From Candidatus Cryosericum hinesii (GTDB lineage Bacteria > Caldisericota > Caldisericia > Cryosericales > Cryosericaceae): a stretch of 64,000 nucleotides of DNA. Shown one piece after another: positions 48,494-56,888 of the stretch. The position numbers and the translations under genes are program-made. The DNA is taken from the NCBI RefSeq assembly GCF_003570985.1, contig NZ_QXIW01000033.1, positions 1-64,000 on the forward strand, written 5' to 3'. Under the pieces are notes generated by a model. It ran no database searches. It was given only the letters and a program-made list of their open reading frames with translations, and was not told the origin of the DNA. Numbering within the stretch: the first letter of the stretch is position 1; each line of letters begins with the position of its first letter.

Positions 48494-49885
48494 CTACCTC
48501 AAGGGCAAGCCGTCACGCCGTCTAGCGAACAGGTTCTCGCGGTGATAGGCCAGATATTCCTTCTGCTTCGCGTTGAATCTGCCAACGTTCCGGTCGGTCC
48601 TGAGTCCCCACGTGCGCATAATCTCGCGCACAGCATCGTTCGCACAGAGGATCTCTCCTGCATCACTGAACGAGATCCAGCCACCATCGAACAACTTGTC
48701 GACATGTGGTGCAAACAGGAACCCGTTATTGGCATCAAGCCGTTCTGCATTTGATGAATCTGCCCAGGGTTTGATGTGGCTCGCTATCAGGAAGGTCCCG
48801 TCGCTCGTACCAGTAAGCCGACACTTGGTCTCGATCGCCCCCACGTTGAGACGGAATCTGCCTTGACCTTTGCGTGCCATGATCAACTGCTGCTTCTCCG
48901 TTTCCTCCATGTTCTGTGCCCACAGGTTCGCTTCCTCTTCATCTGCCTTGGCCTCTGACTGCAGGGAGAACACGGCGCCAGCTGCAGTTGGTCTTTCCTG
49001 TTGGACCAAGCGCAGCACCAATTCCCCCAATTCCGTCGAGATCGAAGCGAGATAGCAGCCTTGGTTGCCTCTCCCGTCTTGCTGCAGCGGTGAATGTCGG
49101 CGAGGTAGAAGCGGCGCGATTTCGTCCATGTGCGCAACTGGAGCGATAGGCGTCTCAAGGGGGGTCCACTCGATCGGGACAAGCCATCCGTTCCGAGCCC
49201 ACGCATCACCCGCCCTGCCGTATTCAGATGGTTTCTCCTGCTCTCGATGGTCGCCGATTGCCACGCCGACCGCCTTGATGACTCCTTGCGCATACGAGAA
49301 GACTACGTCACCGGCACGAACTCGAGTGAGGTTGTCGTATGTCTCATTCGTCGCACCATTGGCGTTCTTCTTTGGCGACCAGATGTAGCCTCCATTGAGT
49401 TCAGCAACGAACGTCTGCCTATGGTTCACCCACCAGTAGGATGGAGTGTCTGGATACGTCTCAAGCAACTCTACTGTTTCTGGCGTCAGGAGCCGCATGG
49501 TCTCGAGTTGTCTGCCATCGACATGCCCATCTACGACATGCAGTCGTGGTGCTGCTTCACTGACGAAGCGCAGTCGGTCTGCAATGCTCGTGAGATCCAC
49601 TTCATGGAGGAGTCTCTCGGTTCCAGGTTGTGCGATGATGTGCCAGGGGGCTTGCCAAAGGTCCTCGTTGTTCAAGACCTTCTTCGCTTCCTCATAGTTG
49701 GTGACCATTCCAACGACGATACGACCAAGAAGGCTCAGGTGACCCGGTGGGCGCACCGTTACGATCCAGACCGTGTCCCCCGGTTCCACCCTTTGAAGCT
49801 GACCGCCCGCGGAATGTCTCAGCGGTTCCCATTCCTGAGCGTCGACAGTCTTGGGTCTCCAATACGTCATGTAGTTCTTCGCCAT
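48494..49885 (-). CDS. EVE/PUA-like and HNH modification-dependent restriction endonuclease
   Basis: 463 residues from ATG 49885 with GGAGGATGAC before it. N-terminal EVE-like modules (MAKNYMTYWRPKTVDAQEWE, VEPGDTVWIVTVRPPGHLSL; then PSYWWVNHRQTFVAELNGGY, IWSPKKNANGATNETYDNLT, VRAGDVVFSYAQGVIKAVGV) would read modified bases. The C-terminal HNH nuclease has TKCRLTGTSDGTFLIASHIK, PWADSSNAERLDANNGFLFA and PHVDKLFDGGWISFSDAGEI. This matches type IV, McrA-like restriction enzymes that cut modified phage DNA. It heads a four-gene operon. A truncated second copy lies at 39.5 kb. Confidence 0.85.
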   Translation of the reverse strand: MAKNYMTYWRPKTVDAQEWEPLRHSAGGQLQRVEPGDTVWIVTVRPPGHLSLLGRIVVGMVTNYEEAKKVLNNEDLWQAPWHIIAQPGTERLLHEVDLTSIADRLRFVSEAAPRLHVVDGHVDGRQLETMRLLTPETVELLETYPDTPSYWWVNHRQTFVAELNGGYIWSPKKNANGATNETYDNLTRVRAGDVVFSYAQGVIKAVGVAIGDHREQEKPSEYGRAGDAWARNGWLVPIEWTPLETPIAPVAHMDEIAPLLPRRHSPLQQDGRGNQGCYLASISTELGELVLRLVQQERPTAAGAVFSLQSEAKADEEEANLWAQNMEETEKQQLIMARKGQGRFRLNVGAIETKCRLTGTSDGTFLIASHIKPWADSSNAERLDANNGFLFAPHVDKLFDGGWISFSDAGEILCANDAVREIMRTWGLRTDRNVGRFNAKQKEYLAYHRENLFARRRDGLPLR

Positions 49886-49993
49886 GTCATCCTCCACGGA
49901 TGCGACTAGTCACACACAACCTACGACACTCACACTGCTGCATCCAAAAATCTGGAGCCGCTCGATATGTCGAAGTAGAAACTCAGAGTCACA

Positions 49994-50587
49994 TCACCAC
50001 GTGTGACGAGTTTGTGCTCCTATCGTCCAAGACTCACGCACTGGCGTACTTGATTTCAGCCACATGACGACGTCATGGCCATGAATCTCAGGGTCCGCCC
50101 ACACTATCGACGGAATCCGCCGGTGAGACGCGATGACGCGCGGGAGCGGATCCCTGTGGCAGTACTCAATCCAATCGTTCAGTACTGGACCGTCCCGAGC
50201 GATGATCATAAGGTCAGAACTCAGGGCGCTTTCCACCATGTGGGCATCTTTGACCATCGCAGCTGTCATCTCGACTGCCTCGGTCGGGTGAAACCGATGT
50301 TCCGCAGGGACAGTCAGGTCGGGTATGCGGCCCGATTTCTCCATGGTCAGAATCCATTTGCGACCGTACTCGCGGTCGTGTGTCCTTGGATTCTTGTCAT
50401 TGAAGAGCTGGTCGTTGATCTCTCCGAAGAGTTCATCCGACATGGCGAGGAGGAAGCCGCTATTGAGAATGCACTCCATCAGCGCAATGCACTCGGCCCT
50501 GCACCTCTTGTCCCTTGCGGGTGCACACCCCGGCAGTTCTGCCGACCAGCATGCGATGCTGGTATCAACAACGAGGCTAGGCCTCAT
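49994..50587 (-). CDS. PIN-like nuclease-domain protein
   Basis: 197 residues. The ATG at 50587 overlaps the ATPase gene by 11 bases. LVVDTSIACWSAELPG carries the first acidic residue of a PIN fold. A long helical middle follows, then AAMVKDAHMVESALSSDLMI and IARDGPVLNDWIEY, which fit the later PIN acidic positions. PIN proteins are Mg-dependent RNases or DNases. Paired with the AAA ATPase it is the likely effector of a two-gene defence module. Confidence 0.7.
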   Translation of the reverse strand: MRPSLVVDTSIACWSAELPGCAPARDKRCRAECIALMECILNSGFLLAMSDELFGEINDQLFNDKNPRTHDREYGRKWILTMEKSGRIPDLTVPAEHRFHPTEAVEMTAAMVKDAHMVESALSSDLMIIARDGPVLNDWIEYCHRDPLPRVIASHRRIPSIVWADPEIHGHDVVMWLKSSTPVRESWTIGAQTRHTW

Positions 50588-51971
50588 GATCCCCGCGGCC
50601 TCGCAGCTTCATCTGAGCCATCATGTATTCCTTCTCGGCAAGCAAGGAGACCTCGTCAAAGTCCTCGGGCCAGTCACCAAAACGACCGCGATCGTCAAGT
50701 TCAGTTGTCGTAACGGAAGTGGCACCGTCCTTGTCGCGGCTGAACCAGTTGAGGCTGACATCGGAGGCCTTGATCTTGCCCTCGGCTACGAGGGTCTGGA
50801 TGCCTAGAATGAACAGCGGGCTGTGAGTCTCGATGACAGCCCGAGCTCTTGTGTACTTCGTGGCGTCGGCTACTATCGACGCCAAGTCATACTGAGCGCG
50901 GGGATGAAGGTGGATCTCCGGCTGCTCGATGTGGACCAGACCTCCCTCATGAGCGGCAAGGAGTCCAACCAAAACCGGAAGCGTCTGTGACAAGCCCAAT
51001 CCGACGTCCGCAATGCTAACCATGTCGCTGGCATCCGGATGCCCACTCATGACTCTCTGCACCTGGATTTCGGCGGCGGTGTCGCTAACACGCTTCACGT
51101 TGATGCCAGACGTGAAGCCCAATCGAAGCAGGTACCCATTCAATCGTGCAATCTTCTTGACATCATCACTGATCTTGGAGTTGCTCCAGTTGTAGAGCAG
51201 GCCCGCCACATACGTGAGAAATGAGCCGGGGTAGCTCCCCCTTCTTGACTCCTGTGACCAACCCCCTGAATAGGCGAGCTCATACTCCCGGGCTGGATTA
51301 CCGCGAAGACCCGGCAGATGAATGGTGTCACGGAGCAGGTCTGCGAGCGGGCTCATTGGGTGCAAGACGCACGGTCGCCAGGATTCCGTGCGGTCCGCCG
51401 CCCTCTTCGGTTTCTGCTCTTCGAGAATCATGAAGCCTTTCTCGGACGTCACTTTCATTGGCCCCTGTACTCTCGAGAAGGCGTGGCGCTCAAAGTGCGG
51501 AAGGTCCGATACGCCTACCAAGCTGTCTCGTTTGAATATGCAGTCTTCCCACTTACCGCGGAATTCCTCGTGGAACTCGCACTCCGAAAGGACTATCTCG
51601 GCATCCGTTCCGGATTTCTGCCCGAGTTTGTACGACTGTTGGTACCAGAAGTCGTCGACCATCATCATGCCTACCGAGTAGACAGGTGGTTTGGAGCCTT
51701 CGCCATGTCGCCAGAACAACTCCCGGTAGTTTCTGAATGTGACCTGCGGGCCTGAAAGCAGCAGTGGACCGTAGTTGGCCTGTTCTTCCTGTGTCTGTTT
51801 GATGAGAAGAAGCGCCTGCATGAAGCTTGACTTCCCGGAGCTGTTCGGCCCCGCCAATACTGTGATGGGTCTGAGTGCGATATGTTGACGATCCCGAATT
51901 GACTTGAAGCCCTCCACTGAGATTGCCTCGAGCCACTTCGCGTACGACAGTGACTTCCTATCCATCCACAT
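50577..51971 (-). CDS. AAA-family (OLD/DUF3696-like) ATPase
   Basis: 464 residues, GGAGGCAGTCC before the ATG. Residues 15-60 show EAISVEGFKSIRDRQHIALR and Walker A VLAGPNSSGKSSFMQALLLI. Later come DVGLGLSQTLPVLVGLLAAH (ABC-type signature region), Walker B GLVHIEQPEIHLHPRAQYDL and the switch IETHSPLFILGIQTL. This is the AAA_15/AAA_21 architecture with a DUF3696-like end (YMMAQMK). Such SMC/ABC-like ATPases act as sensors that hold a toxic nuclease in check. The overlap with the PIN-like gene supports that reading. Confidence 0.85.
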   Translation of the reverse strand: MWMDRKSLSYAKWLEAISVEGFKSIRDRQHIALRPITVLAGPNSSGKSSFMQALLLIKQTQEEQANYGPLLLSGPQVTFRNYRELFWRHGEGSKPPVYSVGMMMVDDFWYQQSYKLGQKSGTDAEIVLSECEFHEEFRGKWEDCIFKRDSLVGVSDLPHFERHAFSRVQGPMKVTSEKGFMILEEQKPKRAADRTESWRPCVLHPMSPLADLLRDTIHLPGLRGNPAREYELAYSGGWSQESRRGSYPGSFLTYVAGLLYNWSNSKISDDVKKIARLNGYLLRLGFTSGINVKRVSDTAAEIQVQRVMSGHPDASDMVSIADVGLGLSQTLPVLVGLLAAHEGGLVHIEQPEIHLHPRAQYDLASIVADATKYTRARAVIETHSPLFILGIQTLVAEGKIKASDVSLNWFSRDKDGATSVTTTELDDRGRFGDWPEDFDEVSLLAEKEYMMAQMKLRGRGDHEA

Positions 51972-52257
51972 GGACTGCCTCCTCTACTCAACACGAGACG
52001 CTATTGGCTCCGCTCAACTGTACTGTACACCAAAACAACTGGAAGGAGAAGCCAAAAGGCTCATGACACGAACGGTCGCTGCTGCAGATGACCCCGGACT
52101 GGCGTTGGACGCCACAGTCAGAGGGATACAGGAGCTATCAACGCATGCACGAATTGCATCTGCGCGAAGGGCCAGCCGCTGGTTCGCCGAGATGAACACG
52201 TTGTGGCACGCGTATCAGCTGGGGCAAAAACGACTTTCCAGCCTTGTCGGGCCATGA
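51970..52257 (+). CDS. Possible small helical protein
   Basis: 95 residues from ATG 51970 with no ribosome site. The part from QLEGEAKRLMTRTVAAADDP to ELSTHARIASARRASRWFAE reads like a helical protein, so this may be a decayed gene piece. It starts back-to-back with the ATPase gene. Support is weak. Confidence 0.25.
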   Translation: MDCLLYSTRDAIGSAQLYCTPKQLEGEAKRLMTRTVAAADDPGLALDATVRGIQELSTHARIASARRASRWFAEMNTLWHAYQLGQKRLSSLVGP

Positions 52258-52502
52258 GGATCCCATCCTCTCTTGCTTCCTGAACGTGTCCCCTCCCCTT
52301 GTCGCAAGGATCACCAGTTGGCTACGGCGCGCCTCTCACGCCGCACCAAGCCGCACGACACTCAGAAGACCCTCTTGCGACGAGGCAAGCTGCCACTCAC
52401 GCTTCGGCGAAAAGAATCGTTGACCCGCTGGGAGTCATCCAGAACGGTCCCCAAGACTAGCTTGCAGAGCAACGCCGTCGATGGTTCGCAGGACTGCCTG
52501 TT

Positions 52503-52643
52503 CGCCCCTATCTCCACCACACGACCCCTTACACCCGTCTTTCTCGTTCTGGGACTGACTTCAGATCGAGCCACCTTACACACGTCTTCCGAAAATCGCC
52601 AGTGCACAACTATGTTAGTAGCTCCGCGTTGGATACGACATTG
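52503..52643 (-). pseudogene. Remnant of a serine recombinase 3' end
   Basis: The minus-strand frame encodes GATNIVVHWRFSEDVCKVAR and RTRKTGVRGRVVEIGA, nearly the same as the C-terminal region of the intact recombinase at 408-2051. On both sides the sequence changes to unrelated DNA. It is in the same orientation as the intact gene and marks the right border of the island. The surrounding gap 52258-52687 has no other supported feature. Confidence 0.75.
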
Positions 52644-52687
52644 GGATGTTCGTCCAGCCATGCGCACGTGTCGCGATGTTAGGGTAT

Positions 52688-53110
52688 CTACTTCTCTGGT
52701 TTCTTCTTCGGGTTGCCTCGTGTCGCGTGAGGCCGGTCTGTGGATTGCACCCTGGAATGATTGTAACCTACGGCATCATGGATAAGAACTTTTAGCGATC
52801 TCTCATTGATTTTGTCGTCCTTATAAATATCAATGGCTCTCCATTGTTTGCCTGTGAGTCCGTTATTGAAGAGCTTGTCAGGATCTGCAAGGCTCGCTCC
52901 CTGAGAGAAGGTGAGCTTCACTTTGTCCTTGAAGGCATTGGCATTACAGACTATCCCATCGTGGGACCATACTGGAGTTCCCATCCATTTCCACTCCTCC
53001 ACTACATCGGGATCAGCTTCATGGATAATCCTCCTGATACTGGCAAACGTGGGGCCGCGCCAATCAGTGAGATTGGCAATGAGATCGTCAATAAGTTCAC
53101 TTGCGTTCAT
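52688..53110 (-). CDS. DUF1801 (YdhG-like) protein
   Basis: 140 residues, GGAGGCAATGAAGCA before the ATG. It has the DUF1801 pattern: DWRGPTFASIRRIIHEADPD, VVEEWKWMGTPVWSHDGIVC and KVKLTFSQGASLADPDKLFN, ending with NERSLKVLIHDAV. The fold resembles frataxin/YdhG proteins. Cellular role is not known. It is more AT-rich than the island genes and should lie outside it. Confidence 0.85.
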   Translation of the reverse strand: MNASELIDDLIANLTDWRGPTFASIRRIIHEADPDVVEEWKWMGTPVWSHDGIVCNANAFKDKVKLTFSQGASLADPDKLFNNGLTGKQWRAIDIYKDDKINERSLKVLIHDAVGYNHSRVQSTDRPHATRGNPKKKPEK

Positions 53111-53167
53111 TGCTTCATTGCCTCCTCAATCACACAATATCACCTGTCGTATCAACATCGGAATGTT

Positions 53168-54100
53168 TTATGGCACGACATTGCCTGCCGCGCGGTAGAT
53201 TTCGTACCACTCTTGCCTTGTTAATTCAATTGTGGATGCTTTGCAGATGTCTTTCAGTCGAGCCGCGTTTGTTGTTCCGACGATCGGCTGAATTTTGGCA
53301 GGATGCCGCAAAATCCAGGCAATAGCGATCGCAGTATTCGGTACCCCTTTGGTTTTGGCGAGCTCATCGATCTTGAGATTGAGTTCCGGAAACTTCTCGT
53401 TATTGAGAAACACCCCTGCAAACAAACCATACTGGAATGGCGACCACGCCTGAATAGTAATATCTTTCAGACGGCAATAATCGAGAATGCCGCCATCTCT
53501 GTCAACAGCGCTGGCATTTTCCATATTCACGTTGATGCCGTTACTGATCATGGTCGCGTTGGTAATGCTGAGCTGCAGCTGATTAATGACGAGTTTCTGA
53601 TTCAGGTACCTGTTGAGCAATTCAATCTGCATAGGTTTTTCATTGCTTACACCAAAGAATCGGACTTTCCCACTGCTGTGTAGAATGTTAAAAGCTTCAG
53701 CCACTTCTTGTGGATCTGCTAGTGCGTCGGGGCGGTGGAGCAGCAATACATCAACATAATCGGTATTCAACCGTTTTAGGCTGCCATCGACCGATTCCAG
53801 AATATGCTCTTTAGAAAAATCATAGTAAATGTTGCTTCCATCGTGCTGGCATATGCCACATTTTGTCTGGAGCAGTATTTTTTCACGGACAGCCGGACTC
53901 ATGTGAATTGCCCGTGCGAACAACTCCTCAGACTTACCGCCGGCGTAGATATCTGCATGGTCGAAGAAATTGATGCCTTCGTCCAAAGCAGTCTGAACAA
54001 AAACTTCCGCTTCCTTGCCAGATAGACCGGGTAGTCTCATGCATCCAAGTGAAATCTCGGATGCCTGAATCTCCCCGTTTGCAATGCGAATTGTTTTCAT
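53168..54100 (-). CDS. Aldo/keto reductase
   Basis: 310 residues from ATG 54100 with AAAGGAGCGCTTCTC before it. The AKR (alpha/beta)8 barrel is evident: ISLGCMRLPG, NFFDHADIYAGGKSEELFAR with catalytic Asp and Tyr, KILLQTKCGI with Lys, VDVLLLHRPDALADPQEVAE with His, and the cofactor end IAIAWILRHPAKIQPIVGTT. It reduces carbonyls with NAD(P)H. It is closest to the YdhF/oxidoreductase-like subgroup. An ordinary metabolic gene of AT-richer, Clostridia-like composition. Confidence 0.93.
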   Translation of the reverse strand: MKTIRIANGEIQASEISLGCMRLPGLSGKEAEVFVQTALDEGINFFDHADIYAGGKSEELFARAIHMSPAVREKILLQTKCGICQHDGSNIYYDFSKEHILESVDGSLKRLNTDYVDVLLLHRPDALADPQEVAEAFNILHSSGKVRFFGVSNEKPMQIELLNRYLNQKLVINQLQLSITNATMISNGINVNMENASAVDRDGGILDYCRLKDITIQAWSPFQYGLFAGVFLNNEKFPELNLKIDELAKTKGVPNTAIAIAWILRHPAKIQPIVGTTNAARLKDICKASTIELTRQEWYEIYRAAGNVVP

Positions 54101-54310
54101 GAGAAGCGCTCCTTTGAGATTCATGACGTATAAGGAAGTCTATACCTTGAGTCCATCTTGTGTCAAGGGGACCGTATAGATTCTGTTGCCATAGCGAGCG
54201 ATGGTGGAACTCGTTTGACCTATGGCAAAGCAGGTCTAAAATTGGCCTTGCGTTGATGCGGTGGCGCAGGATCTGTCTGTCGAGCTTATTTCGGTTTTCG
54301 GGGGGAATAT

Positions 54311-54991
54311 ATGGAGATCATCAAGGGACTGCACACTATAGACGACACGGGCTTCGTCAATATCTATCTCCTCATTGAGGAGAATGGGCTGACGATCGTT
54401 GACACGGGAATACCTGGAAATGCCAAAAAGATTGCGGAGTACGCCCGTAGTGTTGGTTACAAGAGCACTGACATCAAGACAATCGTTCTGACACATGCCG
54501 ACCTGGACCACAGCGGAAGCGCCAGGCAGTTGAAGGAGCTTACTGGTGCAGAAATTGCGATCGGAGTCCTTGATGCTCCGCGGGTTGAGGGAAAAATGGA
54601 ACTAAAGGCTGCAAAGGGGCTTTCTGCCGCGCTGTTGGGGGCTGTGTCGAAGTTTGGGAGGTTCGAAACGTTCAAACCTGACATTCTTCTCAAGGAGGGC
54701 GACCGAGTGAAAAGTCTTAGCGTTCTTGACACGCCGGGTCACACCGATGGGAGTATATGTCTCTACCGGGAACGTGCCTTCATGTTCGTCGGGGACACCT
54801 TGAGGGGAGATGACAATGGCGGCGTACAACCTCCCTCGGACAACATGACCTACGACATCGAGAAGGCATGGGAGTCTATCAAGAAGCTCTCCCACTTCGA
54901 GTGCGATATCATGCTGCCTGGACATGGAAAGCCTGTCATGCCAGATGCATCGAAGAAGGTAAGGGAGCTCCTGCAGAAACACTATTCCTAG
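54311..54991 (+). CDS. Metallo-beta-lactamase-fold hydrolase
   Basis: 226 residues. VLTHADLDHSGSARQLKEL gives the HxDxDH metal motif, LDTPGHTDGSICLYRERAFM the third His region with FVGDTLRG (Asp), and IMLPGHGKPVMPDASKKV the last His. This is the glyoxalase II/MBL family that hydrolyses thioesters or related bonds with two metals. Substrate unknown. The ATG is preceded by GGGGGAATAT, a weak ribosome site. Confidence 0.9.
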   Translation: MEIIKGLHTIDDTGFVNIYLLIEENGLTIVDTGIPGNAKKIAEYARSVGYKSTDIKTIVLTHADLDHSGSARQLKELTGAEIAIGVLDAPRVEGKMELKAAKGLSAALLGAVSKFGRFETFKPDILLKEGDRVKSLSVLDTPGHTDGSICLYRERAFMFVGDTLRGDDNGGVQPPSDNMTYDIEKAWESIKKLSHFECDIMLPGHGKPVMPDASKKVRELLQKHYS

Positions 54992-55037
54992 ATCAAATTG
55001 AAAAAGGAAAAGCCAAAAGGCGAAGAAAGGACAAGAC

Positions 55038-55997
55038 TCAGGTGCCAAGTCTCACGGTGGAAGACACACCCCAATTCTTGGTGCAAACCTTGTTTCCTGT
55101 ACGGTGCATGTCCAAGCGAACTCTCCCGACGTCTCGAACCCAGCGCCCGGTTGGTACCACTTCCGCATATGAGATTCTCAGGTACTGCCCAAGACACCAT
55201 AGGGCATTGTGGTCCTTCACGTCGCTGCTTACTTCATTAGTTGTTTCGAGGTGGGTAAGGAAGTCTGTAATGAAGTCCTCAAGTATTTGTCCCGTTTCTC
55301 CTTCGTAGGCCTCCGTCTGCAATGTCTGCAGATACTCACGAGGAGAATGGCCTACCTCCAGTTGTCTTCTACCTCCCAATGTCTTTCCCTGGCCTTGCTC
55401 GGGCATAATGCGTGAATCCTCGACTAATCCCACAGACCAACCTGGAACAGCACAAATCCGCCTGCTATTGACTACCTCCAATTTGGTCTGTCCCCGATGG
55501 TTGCTTGAGTATTCCTGAGGAAAGTATACGAGATCATCTCCATCTAGTGCTTGTTCTAACGTATCCCACAGCCAGACTTGTTTCTCGGCATTGACACGAA
55601 CAGGCACCAAAGGATCAGAAGGAGAACGTCTGGTCTGATAAATCAGTCCTTCTGCCGCGTGTCTGACAATGGCTGATCTCATCAGGCCAATAAGTCGTGA
55701 AGCGGGCATTGCGATCGGCGTCAACTGAAGCTGAGTAAAGCCTTGTCGCATCTTCCTGTCAACCAATTCCTTGTTGCGTGCAAATACCTCTTGCAGCTGT
55801 TCGTGAGTTGGTACGGGATACTCCTTGCCGTCGATTCCGATCACCCCTGGACTTCCTGATCGTGGGAGAAGGATCAGAATTCCTGTTCGGTTCAATGCCG
55901 CAGTGGCGCGAGCATACTCCTTCTCAAAAGGGAATGAGTCTTCGGGGGGGCGAGTACCCCCTGGTTGTGCTATTCCATTGGTTGCCTGTCTAGCCAT
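55038..55997 (-). CDS. Hypothetical protein
   Basis: 319 residues from ATG 55997 (GGAG about 11 bases upstream). It is coherent alpha/beta protein with LIGLMRSAIVRHAAEGLIYQ, LEQALDGDDLVYFPQEYSSN and GETGQILEDFITDFLTHLET. The last 50 residues (LWCLGQYLRISYAEVVPTGR onward) are basic and less regular. I do not recognise the family. It may be a mobile or defence gene outside the main island. Confidence 0.6.
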   Translation of the reverse strand: MARQATNGIAQPGGTRPPEDSFPFEKEYARATAALNRTGILILLPRSGSPGVIGIDGKEYPVPTHEQLQEVFARNKELVDRKMRQGFTQLQLTPIAMPASRLIGLMRSAIVRHAAEGLIYQTRRSPSDPLVPVRVNAEKQVWLWDTLEQALDGDDLVYFPQEYSSNHRGQTKLEVVNSRRICAVPGWSVGLVEDSRIMPEQGQGKTLGGRRQLEVGHSPREYLQTLQTEAYEGETGQILEDFITDFLTHLETTNEVSSDVKDHNALWCLGQYLRISYAEVVPTGRWVRDVGRVRLDMHRTGNKVCTKNWGVSSTVRLGT

Positions 55998-56124
55998 ACA
56001 ACCCATAGCTCCTGGATTCTACCGGACCAGATCATCAACTTGAACTTCCAACGCTCCAGCATTCTTTCGCATTGCCTCAAGTGTCGGATTGGCAATTTCG
56101 CCGCTTCCCCTGTAGGAGCGTGGC

Positions 56125-56886
56125 CTATTCTTCCAGTTTCCTGAGCGAATTCAAAGACCACCAGAACACGACAGACATCAGCAAGAAAACTATGACGAAT
56201 CCCTTGATGATATCTACACTGTGAAAACTGCCGGCGAATAAGGCTCGAGATGCATTCACTGCGTAAGAAAATGGGTTCGCTTTAGCCAGATCTTGAAGCC
56301 ACAAGGGGGCAAGCGCCAATGGAAGCATAATGCCCGACAATAAAGAAAGAGGAAGAGTAATCGTATTCAGCGTTGGAGCGAGAGGGTCTTCGATCCTGTA
56401 AATAAGCGCGAAAGAATACGACATTGAAGCCATCGTAATCGATACCATCGCATATAACACAAGGGAAAGTAAGAATCCACCTACGTTTACGCTAAGTCCA
56501 AGCGGAATTGCGACCAAAGTAATCAAAACGCATTGGGTAAGGAGCACAACCGCGTCTCTCAAAACCCTGCCCAAAAGAATTGCCGAACGGTTTACTGGCG
56601 TTACTAGAAATCTTTCTATAACTCCTGATCTAATATCATCGATAAGATTGAATCCCACGAATGCCGAGCCAAAAAGCGCCATCATTACCAAAAGTCCTGG
56701 GATAAAAATCTGCACTGTTTTTCCAGCGGGTAGACCAGGCACCCCTCCCAGACCATTTAAGAGAGGCATAAATAGAAACAGGTACAACAGGGGCTGGAAT
56801 AAGCTCACAAATACAAAAATGGGACTGCGCAGAGTCTGGCGCATATTCCTGATAAACATTAATTGTATTCCCCTCAATAGTTTCAT
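56125..56886 (-). CDS. ABC-2 type transporter permease (DrrB-like)
   Basis: 253 residues, two bases after the ATPase stop. About six hydrophobic segments are visible, including IFVFVSLFQPLLYLFLFMPL, LLVMMALFGSAFVGFNLIDD and DIIKGFVIVFLLMSVVFWWS. The RSGVIERFLVTPVNR region is typical of ABC-2 permeases. With the adjacent ATPase it makes an exporter for drugs, lipids or glycans. The DNA is notably AT-rich compared with the island. Confidence 0.9.
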   Translation of the reverse strand: MKLLRGIQLMFIRNMRQTLRSPIFVFVSLFQPLLYLFLFMPLLNGLGGVPGLPAGKTVQIFIPGLLVMMALFGSAFVGFNLIDDIRSGVIERFLVTPVNRSAILLGRVLRDAVVLLTQCVLITLVAIPLGLSVNVGGFLLSLVLYAMVSITMASMSYSFALIYRIEDPLAPTLNTITLPLSLLSGIMLPLALAPLWLQDLAKANPFSYAVNASRALFAGSFHSVDIIKGFVIVFLLMSVVFWWSLNSLRKLEE

Positions 56887-56888
56887 GA

